This document shows positions 7,301-11,603 of a DNA stretch of 11,603 nucleotides, piece by piece. Position 1 is the first letter of the stretch; each line of letters starts with the position of its first letter. The notes under the pieces are model-generated. The model was not told the DNA's origin and did not search any database. It saw nothing but the letters and a program-made list of their open reading frames with translations. Source of the stretch: Desulfuromusa sp. (lineage in GTDB: Bacteria > Desulfobacterota > Desulfuromonadia > Desulfuromonadales > Geopsychrobacteraceae); contig JAOZOH010000089.1 in NCBI GenBank assembly GCA_029933365.1, forward strand, positions 1-11,603. The letters are read 5' to 3'. The translations under genes and the position numbers were made by a program.

Positions 7301-7358
7301 GAATTTAAGCCATAAAAAAAGGCAGCCAGTTGGCTGCCTTTTTTTATGGCTTAAATTC
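7301..7358. terminator. bidirectional intrinsic terminator, 28-bp perfect stem
   Basis: Positions 7301-7328 and 7331-7358 are exact reverse complements with a 2-nt spacer (GT). The stem core is GGCAGCCA/TGGCTGCC flanked by A7/T7, so each strand gives a GC stem followed by a T-run. It starts 11 bp beyond the stop codon of small membrane protein A (copy 2) and so ends that operon. Confidence 0.9.
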
Positions 7359-7369
7359 GTATTCTTATT

Positions 7370-7591
7370 TTAGTTCTTAGCAGCAGCCGTCTTGCGAGAT
7401 CCTTGAACAGCAGCTTTAGTCATACCGAAGAGGGTCAATACAGCTGGTACCAGTTGGGCAACAATTAACAGAGCACAGAATCCGACAAACAGAAGAACCA
7501 GGATGCCACTGTTATAGGTTTGAGTTGTATCAACTGCGAATGCTGGTATGGCGAACAGGCTCAGGGTCAGTGTAGTGATGATTGCTTTCAT
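7370..7591 (-). CDS. small signal-peptide/one-TM membrane protein A, copy 2
   Basis: A complete 73-aa protein. Its ATG at 7589-7591 has AAAGGAG about 6 nt upstream. A signal peptide ends in AFA at 17-19. A short polar stretch (DTTQTYNSG) precedes a transmembrane segment at about 29-56 with the core VGFCALLIVAQLVPA, then a basic Ala-rich tail (GSRKTAAAKN). The basic tail suggests it stays in the cytoplasm, with the N-terminus periplasmic. Protein B, encoded 47 bp upstream in the same unit, shares the hydrophobic core, so the two may be subunits of one assembly. An intrinsic terminator follows at once. The partial copy at 1-164 differs in one residue over 54. No named family is recognised. Confidence 0.88.
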   Translation of the reverse strand: MKAIITTLTLSLFAIPAFAVDTTQTYNSGILVLLFVGFCALLIVAQLVPAVLTLFGMTKAAVQGSRKTAAAKN

Positions 7592-7887
7592 GATGATCTC
7601 CTTTAAAAGTTTAATTTATTTGTTTATTTCGTATCGTTTTAGTGAGTTGTAACTTCTTTATGATCACGGCCAAATAGCCCTTTGAGAGCACCAATCAACA
7701 TGATTGTTGCAGGAACCAATTGACAGACAATGATTAGAGCAAAGAAGCCGATGAACAAAGAGAGGAGCAATCCACCACCACTTGCACTGTTGCTACCTGC
7801 TGCAAAAGCTGAAGAAGAAAAAGTGATCAGGGCGATTAATGTATTGCGTAATGTGTTTTTCATGATGTCCTCCATCTCTATGTTTGA
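7428..7887. repeat. segmental direct repeat, right copy (partner 1-460)
   Basis: Ungapped match to 1-460 in the same orientation, with 331 identical bases at 7557-7887. It continues imperfectly through the sigma-54 promoter. The two copies are 7.4 kb apart and enclose the cobO, ATP-grasp, dcyD, M48 and DUF4139 genes. Confidence 0.95.
7639..7863 (-). CDS. small signal-peptide/one-TM membrane protein B, copy 2
   Basis: A 74-aa protein, identical in every base to the gene at 212-436. The ATG at 7861-7863 has GGAGG with a 5-nt spacer. A longer frame from 7968 begins upstream of the sigma-54 promoter and would not be on the mRNA, so it is rejected. Features are a signal peptide to residue 21, a Gly-rich junction (SASGGG), a transmembrane segment at about 31-58 and a charged tail. 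It is the first gene of the B-A operon, which has a complete promoter-to-terminator layout here: sigma-54 site at 7922-7939 and terminator at 7301-7358. Function unknown. Confidence 0.88.
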   Translation of the reverse strand: MKNTLRNTLIALITFSSSAFAAGSNSASGGGLLLSLFIGFFALIIVCQLVPATIMLIGALKGLFGRDHKEVTTH

Positions 7888-7921
7888 ATTGCTTTTTTTG
7901 TTTGCTATTGACTTAGAGTTA

Positions 7922-7939
7922 CAGCAGTGTCCGTGCCAA
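7922..7939 (-). promoter_or_regulatory. sigma-54 (RpoN) promoter of small membrane protein operon, copy 2
   Basis: The minus-strand sequence is TTGGCACGGACACTGCTG. The GG and GC are 10 bases apart, matching the -24/-12 consensus. It differs from copy 1 only at an internal variable base and at the last base. The leader to the ATG at 7863 would be about 49 nt. Sigma-54 promoters need an activator of the NtrC type; no such gene is in the window. Confidence 0.82.
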
Positions 7940-7940
7940 G

Positions 7941-8303
7941 TTGAAATAAAAAACAAAAAATAATTCATAACTCATTGAAAACAAAGGATAAATATTTTAT
8001 TTAAGTGGCAACAGGCAATGATGATTACATATTCACCTGTATAAACAGGACATACAGTTGGAGAGAGAAACCTCGGAAGACAACAACCCAATAACGTCGT
8101 AACTAGTTGAAATAAAAGCAACATTCAAAGAAATATAAATTGTATATATTTTTATTGTCGTAAATATTTTATTTATGCACAGTAAAAGCAAACCGCTAAA
8201 AGAAAAAACTAAACCAATCATGACCGCTGAGTTATTGATCTCTTACTCTAAAATCAGTAGTATCGCACCTTCATAAAAAAACCTCCCCTGATGAGTCAAG
8301 TAG
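7941..8303. other. AT-rich intergenic region between divergent units
   Basis: No gene is supported. It should contain the upstream activator sites for the sigma-54 promoter to the left and the promoter for the zinc-ribbon/cytochrome genes to the right. A palindrome CCTGTATAAACAGG at 8036-8049 lies about 97 bp upstream of the sigma-54 site, a typical enhancer distance. No strong sigma-70 boxes were picked out with confidence. Confidence 0.4.
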
Positions 8304-8660
8304 ATGGAAGAGCACAAACCGACAGATCCCATTGAGTACCGACCCAGCTTGAAAAAAATCCGCAGTCGTCGGTTGTTTCTCTGGATTATTATTCTCGCCT
8401 ATCTGCCAGCCATGATGTGGGCTCTTGATTCTCCTGACTATAGAACCCGAGCCACAATCGTTTTTGTCATCTGGATTGTTTTTCTCATCATAGCGGTTAT
8501 TTTTGCCTGTATTGTCCGCTGCCCACGTTGTGGAGAATGTTTCCATACCCATGGTCCAACATTTCTCCCCTTCCGTCGCTGTTTGCACTGTGCCCTGCAT
8601 GTCAATGCCGATAAAAGAGCGGCGGAGGCAGAACCACCAAAAGCAAAATATGGCAAATAG
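8304..8660 (+). CDS. two-TM zinc-ribbon membrane protein, paralogue 1
   Basis: A 118-aa protein. A TAG lies immediately before the ATG, so no longer start is possible. No clear Shine-Dalgarno is visible. After a basic patch (KKIRSRR, 17-23) come two transmembrane segments at about 25-41 and 52-71, then CPRCGECFH (73-81) and RRCLHC (91-96), two Cys pairs that would form a zinc ribbon, and a polar tail (104-118). The basic residues at both ends suggest that both termini, including the ribbon, face the cytoplasm. The next gene encodes a colinear paralogue, about half identical over 105 residues, which makes both convincing. The family is unknown to me; metal-binding or redox-related membrane roles are possible because a multiheme cytochrome follows. 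Confidence 0.78.
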   Translation: MEEHKPTDPIEYRPSLKKIRSRRLFLWIIILAYLPAMMWALDSPDYRTRATIVFVIWIVFLIIAVIFACIVRCPRCGECFHTHGPTFLPFRRCLHCALHVNADKRAAEAEPPKAKYGK

Positions 8661-8743
8661 TAAATAGTCGATTAAGGTAAATGTTGCTCTCCACCCTTAA
8701 ACCAAGTAATCTCAGGGTATTGCCATATTAAATGGAGGTTATA

Positions 8744-9064
8744 GTGGATGAAATTGATGAGATCAGCCCTCAGGAACTAAAAAGCGGTCTACAAAAAATC
8801 CGGCGGCGGCGCTGGTTTTTCTGGATTACAATTATGGTTTACCTACCAGCTATGCTGGTTGCCCTCCGCTCCTCACAACCAAACCAGGCAGTTGGAATTG
8901 TCTTTGTCGTCTGGATTCTCCTCCTCATTATTGCAGTAACACTGCTAGCATTGGTCAGATGTCCTCAATGTGGAAACTGCTTTCACATGAATGGCTTTAT
9001 GTTCCGCCCAGTACGAAGATGCTTCCATTGCAGACTGCACCTGACTGCGGATAAAAAGAAATGA
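8744..9064 (+). CDS. two-TM zinc-ribbon membrane protein, paralogue 2
   Basis: A 106-aa protein. An ATG at 8732 overlaps the ribosome binding site; the GTG at 8744 has GGAGG 5 nt upstream and makes this protein align with its neighbour residue for residue from position 1 (KIR at 18-20 and the first Cys at 73 in both), so GTG is chosen. Transmembrane segments lie at about 25-41 and 52-71. The ribbon residues are CPQCGNCFH (73-81) and RRCFHC (91-96), followed by LHLTADKKK. It lacks the 12-residue tail of paralogue 1. It lies 83 bp after paralogue 1 and 119 bp before the octaheme cytochrome, all on the plus strand. Function is unknown, with a likely tandem duplication origin. Confidence 0.82.
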   Translation: MDEIDEISPQELKSGLQKIRRRRWFFWITIMVYLPAMLVALRSSQPNQAVGIVFVVWILLLIIAVTLLALVRCPQCGNCFHMNGFMFRPVRRCFHCRLHLTADKKK

Positions 9065-9128
9065 CCCCCCCGCCGTTTTTTTTGTTAAACTAGATAATGT
9101 ACATTTAAATAATGGGAAAATCTGAGGC

Positions 9129-9145
9129 GCCAATATTTAATTGGC
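9129..9145 (+). promoter_or_regulatory. 6-5-6 palindrome in leader of octaheme cytochrome gene
   Basis: GCCAAT-ATTTA-ATTGGC lies 38 bp before the ATG at 9184. The symmetry fits a dimeric repressor operator or a small mRNA hairpin. A weak sigma-70-like TTGTTA (9082-9087) and TTAAAT (9105-9110) pair with 17-bp spacing lies just upstream. The role is inferred only from symmetry and place. Confidence 0.35.
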
Positions 9146-9183
9146 TTCTCTGGATTTATCCCTCATCTAAAGGGAGGTATAAC

Positions 9184-10470
9184 ATGAGAGAGAGGATCTT
9201 TGCTGTCTTGGCTTGTGCGATTTGCACGTTGTTCCTGGCCGGAACAGTCATGGCGGGCGATGTCTGTATCGACTGCCACAGTAAAATTTCACCCGGCCAG
9301 GTTAAAGACTGGGAAGCCAGCAAGCATGCCGATGCTGGTGTATCTTGCGACACCTGCCACGGTGACGCGCACCAAAATGCTGCGGACTACAAAAAAGCAG
9401 TTTTGCCCAGCGAACAAGTCTGTGCAGAATGTCACAATGAGCAATTCACCTCTTTTACTCATGGTAAACATAACATGAGCTGGAAAGTTCTGAATGCTAT
9501 TCCGGCAACCCACTTTGCCCCTGATGAGCTCATTGAAGGTGGTCGCGGTTGTGGTGGCTGTCATAACATGGGGATCAGAACTGAAGAAGAAAAAGCCGTA
9601 CAACAGGAAAAGGGGTATCGTTACCAGAACAACTCCTGTGACGAGTGCCACACCCGTCATGCATTTTCAATTAAAGAAGCGCAAAATCCTAAAGCCTGTC
9701 AAACCTGCCACATGGGTTACGACCATCCTCAGTGGGAAATGTGGTCCAGCTCCAAACATGGGGTTCGCTACTATGCTAAGCTAGCTGGTGATTTGCCTGA
9801 AGGTGCTGTTGCGCCAACCTGCCAGACCTGTCACTTGCCGAATGGAACCCACGAAAACAAAACCGCATGGGGCTTCCTCGGCGTCCGCCTGCCACTTCCA
9901 GAAGATCCACAGGCTGCGGCTGACCGGGTTACCATCCTGAAAGCACTCGGCGTTCTGGATCCGGAAACCGGCAAACCAACTCCAATTCTTGATGCCGTTC
10001 TATCGGTCGATGGAGTTCGTACCACTCAAGCATCATGGCAAAAACTGCGTGATGAAATGCTTGATACCTGTACCCAGTGCCACTCTTACAAATATGCCAA
10101 AGAGCAGCTCGATATGGGTGATGCCATTTTAACAAAAGCTGATCGTTTAATGGCGGAAGCAATTGAAACGGTAGCGGCACTCTACAAAGAGGGTATTATC
10201 AAAAAGCCGGAAGGCTATCCTTTCAACTACCCATTTATCCTGGCACTGATGCATACCAATGGTGCTAACTGGGATGAGAACTTGGACGGATTTTCTTATA
10301 TCGATCAAGTCCTATTGCAGATGTACTTCAAGCATCGGATGCGCGCTTACCAGGCATTCTTCCATGTCAATCCAGATTACGCTTACTGGTACGGCTGGAA
10401 CATGATGACCCAGGATCTGGGTGAGATTAAGCACCTAGCAAAACAAATGCGGGCAACTCATAACAAATAA
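9184..10470 (+). CDS. periplasmic octaheme c-type cytochrome, hydroxylamine oxidoreductase (HAO)-like
   Basis: A 428-aa protein. The ATG at 9184 follows AGGGAGG by 6 nt; an in-frame ATG at 9112 has no such site. Residues 1-24 are a signal peptide (VMA then Gly25). Eight CXXCH heme sites start at residues 28, 55, 80, 123, 152, 172, 213 and 296. The spacing, the CQTCHLPNGTH region after heme 7 and the helical C-terminal third with VNPDYAYWYGW (395-405) fit the HAO/octaheme nitrite reductase family. Heme 4 (CGGCH) is the expected catalytic site. It is shorter than the roughly 550-570 aa of nitrifier HAO and has no membrane anchor. Members oxidise hydroxylamine or, in non-nitrifiers, reduce nitrite or hydroxylamine; the direction is not decided here. 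No NapC-type partner is adjacent. A terminator follows. Confidence 0.88.
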   Translation: MRERIFAVLACAICTLFLAGTVMAGDVCIDCHSKISPGQVKDWEASKHADAGVSCDTCHGDAHQNAADYKKAVLPSEQVCAECHNEQFTSFTHGKHNMSWKVLNAIPATHFAPDELIEGGRGCGGCHNMGIRTEEEKAVQQEKGYRYQNNSCDECHTRHAFSIKEAQNPKACQTCHMGYDHPQWEMWSSSKHGVRYYAKLAGDLPEGAVAPTCQTCHLPNGTHENKTAWGFLGVRLPLPEDPQAAADRVTILKALGVLDPETGKPTPILDAVLSVDGVRTTQASWQKLRDEMLDTCTQCHSYKYAKEQLDMGDAILTKADRLMAEAIETVAALYKEGIIKKPEGYPFNYPFILALMHTNGANWDENLDGFSYIDQVLLQMYFKHRMRAYQAFFHVNPDYAYWYGWNMMTQDLGEIKHLAKQMRATHNK

Positions 10471-10490
10471 ACGCATTGCTGTATAACTAA

Positions 10491-10528
10491 AACAAAAAGG
10501 CCGTTCCCTCGGGGGCGGCCTTTTTGTT
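10491..10528. terminator. bidirectional intrinsic terminator
   Basis: AACAAAAAGGCCG (10491-10503) and CGGCCTTTTTGTT (10516-10528) are exact reverse complements with a 12-nt loop. It lies 20 bp after the octaheme cytochrome stop and, on the other strand, 39 bp after the end of the 63-aa gene, so it can serve both converging genes. Confidence 0.92.
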
Positions 10529-10567
10529 ACTAAGTTTTCGTTTAGATATAATGAGAAGCGATCGCAG

Positions 10568-10759
10568 TTATTTTCCCGCCATTCCCTCCAGTGTCCCCTC
10601 AACCATCACCACAAATTGATTCAAATTATTCACCGCCGCTTCGTCCAAATCACTCCATTTGATATGGATACTGTCATCATCGGCATCTCCACGCTTTAAG
10701 AAAAAATGGGAGTCGGGTTTAATCTCGACAGTTACATTATCAGTCTTTATCGTAAGCAT
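10568..10759 (-). CDS. 63-aa small protein of unknown function
   Basis: Short gene whose ATG (10757-10759) has GGAGA about 6 nt upstream and whose end faces a good terminator. The protein is acidic in its middle (GDADDDSIHIKWSDLDE) and begins with an alternating beta-like stretch (LTIKTDNVTVEIKP). It has no signal peptide, Cys pair or membrane segment, so it is probably cytoplasmic. I recognise no family. It could be co-transcribed after hisF-hisE, but a 23-bp inverted repeat and 163 bp separate it from hisE. Confidence 0.65.
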   Translation of the reverse strand: MLTIKTDNVTVEIKPDSHFFLKRGDADDDSIHIKWSDLDEAAVNNLNQFVVMVEGTLEGMAGK

Positions 10760-10815
10760 ATAAAGTCTCCATTCAAAAAAAATACAGAAAGATTTTTATC
10801 TCTAGCACCATAAAA

Positions 10816-10885
10816 GTCGATTGGGATTATTGCTTGCGGGAAGTCAAGTGACAAACGTTGGACGCAAGCAATAATCCCAATCGAC
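10816..10885. repeat. perfect 23-bp inverted repeat with 24-nt loop
   Basis: Positions 10816-10838 (GTCGATTGGGATTATTGCTT then GCG) and 10863-10885 are exact reverse complements. On the minus strand the second arm is followed by TTTTA, so it might act as a poor terminator after hisE. The length and perfection also fit a mobile palindromic unit. Confidence 0.85.
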
Positions 10886-10922
10886 TCCTCACCAACCAAT
10901 TAAAGAAAATAACCTGCATGGG

Positions 10923-11276
10923 CTATTTATCCCGACTCGCTTTTTCCTCAATCCCCGACACACCAAAACGGCGACGAAGTTCAGTATATATTTTTTCTGG
11001 TGGTAAATCGTAATAACCAAGAAGCACCAGGACATGAAAAAGAAGGTCGGCAACTTCGGAAACAATCTCCTCCGAATCGCCACCTTTACCGGCAACTGCG
11101 GTTTCTGTCGCCTCTTCTCCAATTTTACTGAGGATTTTATCTAAACCTTTGTCGAACAACGATTTAACGTAAGACTTTTCACCATCACCCAGTTGTTTAC
11201 GTTCCTGAATAATCTGGTAGACTTCCTCCAGAATATCCTGATCCGCCTTCGCTTTAATATTTTTTTGCTGATTCAT
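10923..11276 (-). CDS. hisE: phosphoribosyl-ATP pyrophosphatase
   Basis: A 117-aa all-helical MazG-like enzyme that hydrolyses phosphoribosyl-ATP to phosphoribosyl-AMP and pyrophosphate, the second step of histidine synthesis. Visible marks are SYVKSLFDKGLDKIL (35-49), KIGEEATETAVAGK (51-64) and EVADLLFHVLVLL (74-86), which carry the Mg-binding acidic residues. It stands alone, not fused to HisI, with about ten extra residues at each end compared with minimal HisE proteins. The Shine-Dalgarno is weak (AAAGA). It lies 76 bp downstream of hisF on the same strand, the gene order seen in many Deltaproteobacteria. Confidence 0.92.
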   Translation of the reverse strand: MNQQKNIKAKADQDILEEVYQIIQERKQLGDGEKSYVKSLFDKGLDKILSKIGEEATETAVAGKGGDSEEIVSEVADLLFHVLVLLGYYDLPPEKIYTELRRRFGVSGIEEKASRDK

Positions 11277-11288
11277 ATCAATCTTTCA

Positions 11289-11350
11289 CTATGTACTAAA
11301 TCCCCTCATCCGACCTTCGGCCACCTTCTCCCTCATGGAGAAGGATTCCC
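11289..11350. repeat. hairpin-bearing intergenic repeat between hisF and hisE
   Basis: CCTTCTCC (11324-11331) and GGAGAAGG (11337-11344) form an 8-bp stem with a 5-nt loop. The neighbouring CCCCTCATCCGACCTTCGGCC resembles an intergenic sequence type common in proteobacterial genomes. It sits inside the his transcription unit without a T-run, so read-through is expected. Confidence 0.5.
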
Positions 11351-11352
11351 CA

Positions 11353-11603
11353 TCAAATCCGCACAGGAACTCCCTGGTCACGCAAATATTCCTTACATTC
11401 GGCAATCGTATATTCCTTGAAATGGAAAATTGACGCTGCCAGAGCAGCACTGGCGCCACCTTCAACCAGTCCCTCACGGATGTGTTCTAAATTCCCTACC
11501 CCACCTGAAGCAATCACTGGGACCTCCACCGCATCACTAATTGCACGGGTCAGGGCAATATCGTAGCCATCTTTGGTACCATCACAATCCATCGAAGTGA
11601 GGA
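11353..11603 (-). CDS. hisF: imidazole glycerol phosphate synthase cyclase subunit (C-terminal part; start outside window)
   Basis: The last 82 or so residues of HisF, open to the right window edge. [14 protein letters not shown] contains the conserved catalytic Asp region of the second half-barrel. [13 protein letters not shown] is the phosphate-binding strand-loop, and [14 protein letters not shown] is the C-terminal family signature; the protein ends in GVPVRI. With HisH, HisF forms imidazole glycerol phosphate and AICAR, step five of histidine synthesis. hisE follows 76 bp downstream on the same strand. No frameshift or missing motif is seen in the visible part. Confidence 0.93.
   Translation of the reverse strand, partial: LTSMDCDGTKDGYDIALTRAISDAVEVPVIASGGVGNLEHIREGLVEGGASAALAASIFHFKEYTIAECKEYLRDQGVPVRI

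Noticed and set aside
7056..7373. 105-aa plus-strand open frame
   Set aside because: It runs through repeat R2, several hairpins and the 28-bp terminator stem, so it is an accident of repeat sequence.
8033..8221. 62-aa minus-strand hydrophobic open frame
   Set aside because: No Shine-Dalgarno and no homology I recognise. It lies in an AT-rich regulatory gap and would overlap the region expected to hold activator sites.
9112..9183. Upstream in-frame ATG for the octaheme cytochrome
   Set aside because: It would place 24 residues before a textbook signal peptide and has no ribosome binding site, while 9184 has AGGGAGG at ideal spacing.

Overview
The window looks like chromosomal DNA of a Deltaproteobacterium of the Desulfuromonadales type (Geobacter / Pelobacter / Desulfuromonas relatives). 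This is inferred from a periplasmic octaheme c-type cytochrome, sigma-54 promoters with near-consensus -24/-12 boxes, a hisF-hisE arrangement with separate genes, moderate GC content, and intergenic GGGACTGTCCC-type repeats. No rRNA, tRNA, transposase, phage gene or CRISPR array was found.

Layout. (1) 1-510 and 7370-7940 hold two copies, in the same orientation, of a minus-strand two-gene operon. It encodes two small, mutually related membrane proteins, each with a signal peptide and one transmembrane segment, and each copy sits behind a sigma-54 promoter. The copies are identical over 331 bp. The left copy runs off the window. (2) 776-3543, minus strand: a cobO-type adenosyltransferase, an ATP-grasp ligase of unknown substrate (start/stop overlap) and a D-cysteine desulfhydrase/ACC-deaminase family PLP enzyme, apparently one operon. 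(3) 3710-6872: a divergent pair, an M48 metalloprotease lipoprotein with TPRs (minus) and a secreted DUF4140/DUF4139 coiled-coil protein (plus). The pair is bracketed by two inverted copies of a MITE/REP-like element. (4) 6873-7369: a gene-free stretch of repeats and hairpins ending in a 28-bp perfect-stem terminator. (5) 8304-10470, plus strand: two tandem paralogous two-TM zinc-ribbon proteins followed by a hydroxylamine-oxidoreductase-like octaheme cytochrome and a bidirectional terminator. (6) 10568-11603, minus strand: a 63-aa unknown protein, a 23-bp perfect inverted repeat, hisE and the 3' part of hisF.

How the parts work together. hisF and hisE are core histidine biosynthesis. The M48/DUF4139 pair probably serves the cell envelope. 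The octaheme cytochrome is probably a periplasmic nitrogen-oxide/hydroxylamine enzyme. The least explained parts are the duplicated sigma-54-driven small membrane protein operon, the cobO/ATP-grasp/PLP operon and the zinc-ribbon pair. The duplicated operons are 7.4-kb-spaced direct repeats around regions 2-4, so homologous recombination could delete or amplify that block.
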